A stretch of DNA of 19,228 nucleotides, from NCBI RefSeq assembly GCF_036402745.1, contig NZ_DASWSJ010000279.1, positions 1-19,228 on the forward strand. Reading direction: 5' to 3'. The first letter of the stretch is position 1. Every line of letters starts with the position of its first letter. The notes beneath the pieces are model-generated. The model was not told where the DNA came from and made no database searches. It saw only the letters and a list, made by a program, of their open reading frames with translations. The DNA comes from Actinophytocola sp036402745 (GTDB lineage: Bacteria; Actinomycetota; Actinomycetes; Mycobacteriales; Pseudonocardiaceae). The translations under genes were made by a program, and so were the position numbers. Below, piece after piece: positions 1 to 6,456 of the stretch.

Positions 1-980
1 CCGGTGTTGGCCACGACCAGGGTCGCCTGTCCGTCCATTGTGGACGTTGACAGCCAGATGTCGCCGCCCGCCTCGTTGTGACGTGCCGCGTTGTCGACGA
101 GGTTGGCCACCAGGCGTTCCAGGAGCACCGGATCGCCGGAGGTGAGGGCCGGGCGCAGGGTCGGGTGTGGCTGCCGGCCGCGGAGGTCGGTGGCGTCGAG
201 CACGTCCTCGGCGACCGTGGCGAGGTCGACCTCCTCGTGGACGGTGAGCCCGTGCTCGTTGCGGGCCAGGGTGAGCAAGCTGTCGACGAGCCTCTCGGCG
301 TGGTCCACGGCGGCCCGGATGTCCTGCCTCATGCCGAGCAGGTCGGCGGGCTGCGGTGCCGGCTTGGCGTCCACGACGTCCACGGTGGCGCGCATGACGG
401 TCAGTGGGGTGCGCAGCTCGTGGCTGGCGTTGGCGATGAACCTGCGCTGACTCTCGAACGCCGACTGGAGCCGGGCGAGCATGTCGTCGACGGTGTCGGC
501 CAGGTCGCGCAGCTCGTCGCGGGGACCGGTGAGCGACACCCGCGCGGACAGGTTGTGCTCCGACGCGGTGCGCGCGGTCGCGGTGATCTGGTGGACGGGC
601 CGCAGCACGCGACCGGCGACGATCCAGCCGGCGAGCGCGGCGAGGGCGAGGACCGCGCCCAGCGTGGTCAGCGAATACTGCAGCAGGTGGTCCAGCGTCG
701 CGGCCCGCTGGGTCAGCGCGCCGCTCAGGAAGCCGCCTTCGGACAACGAGTCGCACTTTGCCCGCAAGCCGGGGTCCATGCCGCTGGTCTGCCCGCATGT
801 CTCGAGAACGCCCCGCGGATCCGCCACCTGAGCCACCGCCCGGTCCCGGCCCTCGACCGACAGCGGCAGGGAAGCCACGAGGACATAGGTGATCACCACG
901 ACGACGGCGCCGCAGGCCGCGAAGAGACCGGTGTAGAGCAGGGTCAGGCGCACCCGGATGGTCAGCCGCGGGCGGGTCAC
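1..980 (-). CDS. Sensor histidine kinase, partial (C-terminus beyond window start)
   Basis: Membrane sensor kinase, the partner of the response regulator just upstream. It starts with GTG at 980, in a 4-bp GTGA overlap with the regulator's stop. About 326 codons are present. Visible parts: TM1 at about residues 12-36, a short extracytoplasmic loop (about 37-103) with two cysteines (C62 and C76), TM2 at about 104-124, a HAMP linker, then the H-box FIANASHELRTPL with the phospho-accepting His187. The N-box LVDNAARHN follows near residues 283-291. The sequence stops at ...VVANTG, where many actinobacterial kinases of this class have NTGP or NSGP instead of a DxGxG box; the remaining ATPase motifs are outside the window. 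The role is inferred from the family and the divergent exporter operon: autophosphorylation and phosphotransfer to the regulator. The signal is unknown. The family call is secure. Confidence 0.95.
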   Translation of the reverse strand, partial: MTRPRLTIRVRLTLLYTGLFAACGAVVVVITYVLVASLPLSVEGRDRAVAQVADPRGVLETCGQTSGMDPGLRAKCDSLSEGGFLSGALTQRAATLDHLLQYSLTTLGAVLALAALAGWIVAGRVLRPVHQITATARTASEHNLSARVSLTGPRDELRDLADTVDDMLARLQSAFESQRRFIANASHELRTPLTVMRATVDVVDAKPAPQPADLLGMRQDIRAAVDHAERLVDSLLTLARNEHGLTVHEEVDLATVAEDVLDATDLRGRQPHPTLRPALTSGDPVLLERLVANLVDNAARHNEAGGDIWLSTSTMDGQATLVVANT

Positions 981-1627
981 ATCCGGTACCCCTTACCCAC
1001 CACGGTCTCGATCAGCGGTGGCGACCCGAGCTTGCGCCGCAGCCGCGCCATCGTGACCGAGACGACGTTGCTGAACGGGTCGGCGTGGGCGTCCCAGACG
1101 TGCTCGAGCAGGTCCTCGGCGCTGACGACCCCGCCGTCGGCCGCCACCAGCAGCTCCAGGATCGCGAACTCCTTGCGGGTCAACGACAGCGCGCGGGTGT
1201 CCCGGCTGGCGCGATGCCGCGCGCGGTCCACGGTGAGGTCGCCGCGGTGCACGACCGGCGGCGCGGACGGCGCCCGGCGGCACAGCGCGCGCACCCGCGC
1301 GACCAACTCGTGGAACGCGAACGGCTTGCCGAGGTAGTCGTCGGCACCCAGCTCCAGCCCGGCCACCCGATCGTCCACACCGGACGCCGCGGTGAGCATG
1401 AGGATCCGGGCGCCGGCCTCGGCCGCGGCGAGCGTGCGGCACACCTGGTCGCCGTGGACGGCGGGCAGGTCACGGTCGAGCACGACCACGTCGTAGGCGG
1501 TGTGCCCGGCGGCGGCCAGCGCGGCCGCGCCGTCGTGCACGACGTCCACGGCCACGCCCGCGTCGCGCAGGCCCTCGGCGATCCGAGCGGCCAGCATCGT
1601 GTGGTCCTCGGCCACCAGCACCCGCAT
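977..1627 (-). CDS. OmpR/PhoB-family response regulator
   Basis: DNA-binding response regulator of 216 residues. The receiver domain (about 1-115) has the acidic pocket E7/D8, phospho-acceptor D51 (VVVLDRDLP), switch T79 (LMLTA) and K101 (GKPF). The C-terminal half is an OmpR-type winged helix (about 122-216) ending KLGSPPLIETVVGKGYRM. I chose ATG at 1627 because MRVLVAEDH is the usual receiver start; ATG at 1636 (MVAMRVL) is possible. No convincing Shine-Dalgarno sequence precedes either. The reading frame extends further upstream but that part lacks family similarity. It overlaps the downstream kinase by 4 bp, so the pair is probably translationally coupled. It is divergent from the lipoprotein/ABC exporter operon, its most likely target together with its own operon; the direct repeat at 1654-1671 is a candidate binding site. 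Confidence 0.95.
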   Translation of the reverse strand: MRVLVAEDHTMLAARIAEGLRDAGVAVDVVHDGAAALAAAGHTAYDVVVLDRDLPAVHGDQVCRTLAAAEAGARILMLTAASGVDDRVAGLELGADDYLGKPFAFHELVARVRALCRRAPSAPPVVHRGDLTVDRARHRASRDTRALSLTRKEFAILELLVAADGGVVSAEDLLEHVWDAHADPFSNVVSVTMARLRRKLGSPPLIETVVGKGYRM

Positions 1628-1653
1628 GGCGACCATTGTGCGCCACGGGGCAT

Positions 1654-1671
1654 GACATCCGTACGACATCC
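1654..1671. promoter_or_regulatory. Candidate response-regulator site: direct repeat GACATCC with 11-bp period
   Basis: GACATCC occurs at 1654-1660 and again at 1665-1671, separated by GTAC. The repeat sits in the 88-bp region between the divergent response regulator (start 1627) and the lipoprotein/ABC operon (start 1716). OmpR-family regulators commonly bind as head-to-tail dimers to direct repeats of about 10-11 bp period, so spacing and placement both fit. No good -35/-10 pair could be assigned nearby. The binding protein is inferred. Confidence 0.5.
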
Positions 1672-1715
1672 GGCGTAGCGGTGCTGTCACCGGCCGGCGC
1701 GTAGACCTCAGCGCC

Positions 1716-2228
1716 ATGAAGCGACTTCTTTCCATACCCATCCTGCTGCTCGCGCTCCTGCCGGTGGCCGCCTGCTCCGGCGGCGGGCCCACGTCCGGCG
1801 GCGGTCAGGCGGCGAGCTCCTCGAACACCCCCGCGGCGAACGCGCTGGCGGACTTCGCCAAGTGCATGCGTGAGCACGGCCAGAACGTGCCGGATCCCGA
1901 CCCGAACTCGCCGAACCAGTCCCTCACCCCACCCGGCGGGACCGCGAGCGCCCAGTGGAACGCGGCCATGCAGGCCTGCCGGAGCCTCCTGCCCGGCGGC
2001 GGCGTGCCGCAGGCCCCGGACGAGCGCGAGCTCGAGGGGCTGCGGGCGTACGCCGGCTGCATGCGCGACCACGGCATCGAGATGACCGACCCCGACCCGA
2101 ACACCGGCCAGAGCACGTACGAGGGCCGCCTGGCGAACGCCAGCAAGGCGGAGATCGAGAGCGATCCCACCTACCGGACGGCGCAGGAGGCGTGCCAGGA
2201 CCAGCTCGCCGAGCCGGCGGGCAAGTGA
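1716..2228 (+). CDS. Secreted lipoprotein with duplicated CMR[E/D]HG domain
   Basis: A 170-residue predicted lipoprotein, first gene of the exporter operon. The signal peptide is followed by the lipobox LPVAAC (lipidated C20) and a flexible Gly/Ser stretch. The mature part is an internal duplication: CMREHGQNVPDPDPN near residues 50-64 with C88 downstream, and CMRDHGIEMTDPDPN near 115-129 with C160 downstream. Each copy has a Cys, a His four residues later, a DPDPN motif and a second Cys in an A(x)AC or AxEAC setting. I infer one disulfide per copy. Proteins with this pattern are frequent beside ABC exporters in actinobacteria, but I know of no defined function. Its stop overlaps the GTG of the adaptor gene. 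It may be an envelope accessory or substrate-contact protein; that is inference. No clear Shine-Dalgarno sequence precedes ATG 1716. Confidence 0.85.
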   Translation: MKRLLSIPILLLALLPVAACSGGGPTSGGGQAASSSNTPAANALADFAKCMREHGQNVPDPDPNSPNQSLTPPGGTASAQWNAAMQACRSLLPGGGVPQAPDERELEGLRAYAGCMRDHGIEMTDPDPNTGQSTYEGRLANASKAEIESDPTYRTAQEACQDQLAEPAGK

Positions 2229-3271
2229 ACCGGCGAACCGTGCTGGTGACCGGGTCGGCCGTGCTCGTGGCCGCGGCGGCGGGGGTCGCCACGGTCGGGC
2301 TCGGCGGCCACGACGCGCCGCCGCCCGCCCGGGACACCGGCCTGCCGCCCGCGACCGCGACGGTCACCAGGACCACCCTGACCCAGACCCAGGACGTGAA
2401 CGGGACGCTCGGCCACGGCACGCCGACCCCGGTTGCCGCGAGCGGGCCGGGCACCATCACGTGGCTGCCCCGACCGGGTGCGGTGATCGACCGCGGCCGG
2501 CCCGTCTACAAGCGCGACGACCTCCCGGTGCCGCTCCTCCTCGGCGGCCTGCCGCTCTACCGCGAGCTCCGGCCCGGGCTCACCGGCGCCGACGTCGAGG
2601 AGGTCGAGGCGAACCTCGCCGCCCTCGGCTACACCGGCCTCACCGTCGACAGCACCTACACCGCGGCAACAGCGAGCGCGGTGCGCCGGTGGCAGCGGGA
2701 CCTCGGGCTCACCCAGACCGGCGTCCTCGACCCGGCGAGCGTCGTCGTCGCGCCCGCCGCGATGCGGGTCGCCTCGGTGGCCGCGCACGTCGGCGACCCC
2801 GCGGGCGGCCAGCTCCTCGCCTACACCGGCACCACGAGGATCGTCCGGATCGCCCTCGACGTGGCCCTGCAGACCCTGGTCAGGCCGGGCATCGCCGCGA
2901 CGATCACGCTGCCGGACGCCAAGACCGTGCGGGGCACCGTCGCGACCGTCGGCTCGGTGGCCGCCGCCGGCCACCAGCAGGGTGATCCGGCGACGATCGA
3001 GGTGACGGTCACCGTGGCGGACCAGGCCGCGCTCGGCACCCTCGACGAGGCACCGGTCACCGTGCGGCTGGTCTCGGCGACCGTGCGGGACGTGCTCACG
3101 GTTCCGGTCGCCGCGCTGACCGTGCTCGCCGACGGCCGCTACGGCGTGCAGGTCGTGACCGGCTCGGCCAGCCACGTGGTGCCCGTCGAGCTCGGCATGT
3201 TCGCCGGCGGCCGGGTGCAGGTCTCCGGCGACGGGGTCACCGAGGGCGCGCGGGTCGGGGTGCCCTCGTGA
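2225..3271 (+). CDS. ABC exporter adaptor protein with internal peptidoglycan-binding domain
   Basis: Membrane-anchored adaptor (periplasmic/membrane-fusion type) of 348 residues. GTG at 2225 overlaps the lipoprotein stop by 4 bp; the frame is open further upstream, but that part is the lipoprotein read in another frame. An N-terminal hydrophobic segment (about residues 5-27) anchors it. A beta-strand region (about 43-100) is followed by a peptidoglycan-binding domain (PG_binding_1 type, about 115-172, with VEEVEANLAALGY and the typical AVRRWQRDLGLTQTGVLDP). Adaptor beta-barrel-like segments follow (about 175-348, including VRGTVATVGSV and VLTVPVAALTV). In Gram-negative adaptors an alpha-hairpin reaches the outer membrane; here the insertion instead suits attachment to cell wall, a common actinobacterial layout. 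It probably couples the downstream MacB-like pump to the envelope. It overlaps the ATPase gene by 4 bp. Confidence 0.88.
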   Translation: MNRRTVLVTGSAVLVAAAAGVATVGLGGHDAPPPARDTGLPPATATVTRTTLTQTQDVNGTLGHGTPTPVAASGPGTITWLPRPGAVIDRGRPVYKRDDLPVPLLLGGLPLYRELRPGLTGADVEEVEANLAALGYTGLTVDSTYTAATASAVRRWQRDLGLTQTGVLDPASVVVAPAAMRVASVAAHVGDPAGGQLLAYTGTTRIVRIALDVALQTLVRPGIAATITLPDAKTVRGTVATVGSVAAAGHQQGDPATIEVTVTVADQAALGTLDEAPVTVRLVSATVRDVLTVPVAALTVLADGRYGVQVVTGSASHVVPVELGMFAGGRVQVSGDGVTEGARVGVPS

Positions 3272-3921
3272 TCACCCTCGACCGGGTCGGCAAGACCTAC
3301 CCCGGCGGGGTAGCCGCCCTGCGCGACGTGTCCCTCACCATCGAGCCCGGGGAGCTGGTCGGCATCGTCGGTCCCTCCGGGTCCGGGAAGTCGACGATGC
3401 TGCACCTGATCGGCGCGCTGGACCTGCCGACCAGCGGCGCGGTGACGATCGCCGGGCACGAGCTGTCCCGGCTCTCCGATCGCCGGCTTTCCGCGCTGCG
3501 CGGGCGAACCATCGGCTTCGTGTTCCAGCAGTACCACCTCGCGCCGGGGGTGCCCGCCCTCGACAACGTCGCCGACGGCCTGCTCTACGCCGGCGTCGGG
3601 TTGCGCGAGCGACGCCGTCGGGCCGAGCAGGCGCTGCACCGGGTGGGCCTGGCGCACCGCCGTACCAACCGCCCGCACCAGCTCTCCGGCGGGGAGAAGC
3701 AGCGGGTGGCGATCGCCCGCGCGGTCGTCGGCGACCCGGACCTGGTCCTGGCCGACGAGCCGACCGGCAGCCTCGACTCCCGGTCCGGCGCACAGGTCAT
3801 GCAGCTGCTGCTCGAGCTGAACGCCGGCGGCACCACCGTCGTGGTGATCACCCACGACCGCGAGATCGCCGCCGGTCTCCCCCGCCGGGTGGAGATCCGT
3901 GACGGGCAGGTGATCCGATGA
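3268..3921 (+). CDS. ABC transporter ATP-binding protein, MacB/LolD type
   Basis: Cytoplasmic ATPase of 217 residues for the MacB-like exporter. All motifs are intact: Walker A GPSGSGKST (35-43), Q-loop FVFQQYH (84-90), signature LSGGEKQRVAIARA (139-152), Walker B LVLADEPTGSLD (159-170, catalytic Glu164) and the H-loop VVVITHD with His196. DEPTGSLD and the short length are typical of the LolD/MacB/FtsE group. The GTG start at 3268 lies in a GTGA overlap with the adaptor stop, and the stop overlaps the permease ATG (ATGA, 3918-3921), so the stoichiometry is probably set by translational coupling. The transported substrate cannot be read from the ATPase; related actinobacterial systems are linked to peptides, antibiotics or envelope lipids. 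Confidence 0.96.
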   Translation: MITLDRVGKTYPGGVAALRDVSLTIEPGELVGIVGPSGSGKSTMLHLIGALDLPTSGAVTIAGHELSRLSDRRLSALRGRTIGFVFQQYHLAPGVPALDNVADGLLYAGVGLRERRRRAEQALHRVGLAHRRTNRPHQLSGGEKQRVAIARAVVGDPDLVLADEPTGSLDSRSGAQVMQLLLELNAGGTTVVVITHDREIAAGLPRRVEIRDGQVIR

Positions 3922-5111
3922 CCACCCCGTCCCACCTGTCCCCCCGGGACGTGTTCCGGGTCGGGGCGGTAGGCCTGCGCACCCGGCCGCTGCGGGTCGT
4001 CCTCTCCGCGCTGGGCATCGCGATCGGGATCGCCGCGATGGTCTGCGTGGTGGGCATCGCGAGCTCCAGCCGGGCGAGCCTGGACCGCCAGCTCGCCGCG
4101 CTCGGCACGAACCTGCTGAAGGTCGCCCCCGGCGAGACCCTGTTCGGCGAGGCGTCCCACCTGCCCGACGACGCGGTGGCGATGATCGGCCGGCTCGACC
4201 CGGTCACGTCGGTGACCGCCACGGCGAAGCTGGCCAGCGCGCACGTGTACCGCAGCGACCGGATGCCACCGGCGGAGACGGGCAGCCTCTCGGTGCTCGC
4301 CGCGCGGACCGACCTCCTCGACACGGTCGGTGCCCGGGTGGTCAGCGGCGCCTGGCTCAACGAGGCCACCGAGCGGTACCCGGCGGTGGTCCTCGGCTCG
4401 ACCGCCGCGGCCCGGCTCGGGGTCGGTGCGGCCACTGTGGACACCCGGGTCTGGCTGGCCGGCCAGTGGTTCACCGTGGTCGGCGTGCTCGACCCGGTCC
4501 CGCTCGCGCCGGAGCTGGACTACGCGGCGATGGTCGGCTGGCCGGCGGCCACCACCCAGCTGCGCTTCGACGGGTACCCGACGACGATCTACACCCGCAC
4601 CCGCGACGACGCCGTGGTCGAGGTGCGGGGAGTCCTGCCCAGGGCGGCGAATCCCGAGCACCCCAACGAGGTCAGCGTGTCCCGGCCCTCGGACGCGCTC
4701 GTGGCCCGGCACGCCGCCGACGTGGCGCTGACCGGGTTGCTGCTCGGGCTGGGCGCGGTGGCGCTGCTCGTCGGTGGCGTGGGCGTGGCCAACACGATGG
4801 TGATCTCCGTGCTGGAGCGGCGCCCGGAGATCGGCCTGCGCCGGTCGCTCGGCGCCACCCGCGGGCAGATCCGGCTGCAGTTCCTGACGGAGTCGCTCCT
4901 GCTCTCCGTGCTCGGCGGGGCCGGTGGCGCGGTGCTGGCCATCGGGGTCACCACCGGATACGCCGGCTACCAGGGCTGGCCCGTGGTGGTACCGGCCTGG
5001 GCGACGGTCGGCGGCGTGCTGGCGACGCTGGTGATCGGTGCCGGCGCCGGCGTCTACCCGGCCTGGCGGGCCGCCCGCCTCTCCCCCACCGAGGCCCTCG
5101 CCACGCCCTGA
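3918..5111 (+). CDS. MacB/FtsX-type ABC transporter permease
   Basis: Integral membrane permease of 397 residues, last gene of the four-gene operon. TM1 lies at about residues 25-48 after the typical RTRPLRVVLSALGIAIG lead. A large extracytoplasmic MacB-type domain runs from about 50 to 265. The C-terminal FtsX domain supplies three more helices (about 268-295, 320-345 and 355-382), with the conserved LERRPEIGLRRSLGATRGQIRLQF loop between the second and third helices, and ends PAWRAARLSPTEALA. This four-TM MacB-like architecture works as a mechanotransmission pump in characterised members, moving substrates across the envelope rather than the membrane itself. It would act as a dimer with the ATPase and the wall-binding adaptor. 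It is convergent with the catalase-like gene, 16 bp away. Confidence 0.94.
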   Translation: MTTPSHLSPRDVFRVGAVGLRTRPLRVVLSALGIAIGIAAMVCVVGIASSSRASLDRQLAALGTNLLKVAPGETLFGEASHLPDDAVAMIGRLDPVTSVTATAKLASAHVYRSDRMPPAETGSLSVLAARTDLLDTVGARVVSGAWLNEATERYPAVVLGSTAAARLGVGAATVDTRVWLAGQWFTVVGVLDPVPLAPELDYAAMVGWPAATTQLRFDGYPTTIYTRTRDDAVVEVRGVLPRAANPEHPNEVSVSRPSDALVARHAADVALTGLLLGLGAVALLVGGVGVANTMVISVLERRPEIGLRRSLGATRGQIRLQFLTESLLLSVLGGAGGAVLAIGVTTGYAGYQGWPVVVPAWATVGGVLATLVIGAGAGVYPAWRAARLSPTEALATP

Positions 5112-5127
5112 CCGCCGGCGGCGGTGA

Positions 5128-6285
5128 TCACCGAAGAGTTGTTCGAAGTGACAGCGGACGACGTCGCCCGCTGTCAGTCATGGCCTTCGCCACCCGGGCA
5201 CCGAGCTGAGCGTCCACATCGGACCAGAAGGCGAGGGCCCGGGTGAGCACGTCGGGCTGGACGCCGTCGCGGAGGTGGTTGGCGATGTTGGTGACCAGGT
5301 GGACGCGGTCGGGCTCGGTCAGCACGTCGCGGTAGAGCGCGCCCGGCTGGGCGAAGGGGTCGTCCGCGCGGTGCTTGGCGTGGGCGGCCCGGACGATCTC
5401 GCCCACCTGCCAGCCGGGGCCGATCGCGGGCGCCGTGCTCGCCGGCTCGAGGGTGGCCGGGGCGACGCGGTTCTCCGGGTTCCGGTTGAGCACCATCCGG
5501 CCGACGGTGACCGGCGGGAAGTCCGCGTGCGGCCAGACCTTCGTGAGATCGAACGGGTTGACCCGGTAGTCCGCCGCCGCCTCGAACGGCATGACCTGCG
5601 TCTCCAGCCGCCAGACCGGGTCCTCGCCCCGCGCGATCGAGGCGCGGAGCCCACGCAGGTGGAAGTCGGGATCCTCGGCCACCATCGCCCGCGCCTCGGC
5701 GTCGGTGAAGGTGACGACGCCCTGCTCGGTCTTCCAGTGGTACTTCACCCAGAACTTGACCCCGCTGGGGTTCTCCCACAGGTACGTGCGGCCGGCGTAG
5801 CCGTTCATGTTCGCCCAGGCCCACGGGATGCCCCGGTCGGTCATCAGGATGGTGACCTGGTGCGCCGACTCCGGAGTGGACGTCCAGAAGTCCCACCGCA
5901 TGTCGTTGCCGGACGTGTCGCCCTGCCGGTTCCGCGAGCGGATGAAGTCGAGGACCTTGCGCGGGTCCCGGATGAAGAACACCGGTGTGCTGTTGCCGGC
6001 CAGGTCGTAGTTGCCCTGCCGGGTACCGAACCTGACCGCGAAACCCCGCGGGTCGCGCACCGTGTCGGCCGACCCGAGCGCGCCCGCCACGGAGGAGAAC
6101 CGCGCGTACACCGGCGTGCGCCTGCCCGGCTGCAGGAAGTCCGCCTTGGTCAGCTCGCTGACGTCCTCGGTGACCTCGAAGAAACCGTGGGCACCGCCGC
6201 CCTTGGCGGGCACCGCGCGGCCCGGGGCCCGCTCGGTGGTCGCGGCGGGACGCTGGACCATGGTCAGATCAGCAAACTGGGTCAT
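5128..6285 (-). CDS. Catalase-fold protein lacking distal His and proximal Tyr haem ligands
   Basis: Reads as a clade-type haem catalase but with 385 residues instead of about 480-500. Clear catalase blocks: AKGGGAHGFFEVT (27-39), RFSSVAG (62-68), ADTVRDPRGFAVRF (73-86), GNSTPVFFIRDP (97-108, keeping the distal Asn98), QVTILMTDRGIP, NPFDLTKVWPHADFP (243-257) and LNRNPEN (266-272). Two defects: the RVVHA motif reads RAVPA, so the catalytic His is Pro26 (codon 6210-6208); and after PAIGPGW (about 287-292) the sequence jumps to HRADDPFAQPGALYR, skipping the RLFxYxDxxRxRLG block with the Tyr ligand. The N-terminal arm is also short and divergent. No other frame carries the missing parts. ATG 6285 is my choice of start; ATG 6261 is possible, and neither has a Shine-Dalgarno sequence. 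It could be a relic or a catalase fold used for another purpose. Confidence 0.85.
   Translation of the reverse strand: MTQFADLTMVQRPAATTERAPGRAVPAKGGGAHGFFEVTEDVSELTKADFLQPGRRTPVYARFSSVAGALGSADTVRDPRGFAVRFGTRQGNYDLAGNSTPVFFIRDPRKVLDFIRSRNRQGDTSGNDMRWDFWTSTPESAHQVTILMTDRGIPWAWANMNGYAGRTYLWENPSGVKFWVKYHWKTEQGVVTFTDAEARAMVAEDPDFHLRGLRASIARGEDPVWRLETQVMPFEAAADYRVNPFDLTKVWPHADFPPVTVGRMVLNRNPENRVAPATLEPASTAPAIGPGWQVGEIVRAAHAKHRADDPFAQPGALYRDVLTEPDRVHLVTNIANHLRDGVQPDVLTRALAFWSDVDAQLGARVAKAMTDSGRRRPLSLRTTLR
5149..5176. terminator. Hairpin between convergent operons (candidate bidirectional terminator)
   Basis: Perfect 9-bp arms TGACAGCGG (5149-5157) and CCGCTGTCA (5168-5176) with a 10-nt loop. The hairpin lies just past the MacB permease stop (5111) and inside the last codons of the catalase-like gene. 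No T-run follows on either strand, which is common for actinobacterial terminators but lowers certainty. Confidence 0.45.
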
Positions 6286-6377
6286 GCCGTTGAGATTGGC
6301 CGTCGGGCGCTCGTTCTTCTGCGCCACCAGCACCCATCCACGGTTACCGCCTGCCGCAATTCCCGGATACCTGCTAG

Positions 6378-6405
6378 CGGGAACCGGCCCGCCGGTGGCT
6401 TCCCG
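6378..6405 (-). terminator. Candidate hairpin downstream of the MMPL/regulator/kinase operon
   Basis: Outer arms CGGGAA (6378-6383) and TTCCCG (6400-6405) pair around inner CCGG/CCGG arms with a CCCG loop and a 4-nt bulge. It begins about 50 nt past the sensor kinase stop at 6457 on the minus strand and upstream of the catalase-like gene, so it could end or attenuate the operon. There is no T-run. The rest of 6286-6456 shows no gene and no confident promoter. Confidence 0.35.
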
Positions 6406-6456
6406 TACCCCGGTTGCCGCCACGGCGGAGTTCCACACGGCGCGGCCCCGGCGTCG

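Noticed and set aside
1955..2224. Upstream extension of the adaptor reading frame
   Set aside because: It is the lipoprotein gene in another frame; GTG 2225 in the GTGA overlap is the natural start.
5122..5133. Perfect 12-bp palindrome CGGTGATCACCG over the catalase-like stop codon
   Set aside because: With no loop it makes a poor hairpin, and there is no promoter nearby for it to act as an operator.
5370..5430. Frameshift as the cause of the missing haem-ligand segment in the catalase-like gene
   Set aside because: The other two minus-strand frames do not encode the RLFxYxDxxR block, so the segment is deleted and not shifted.
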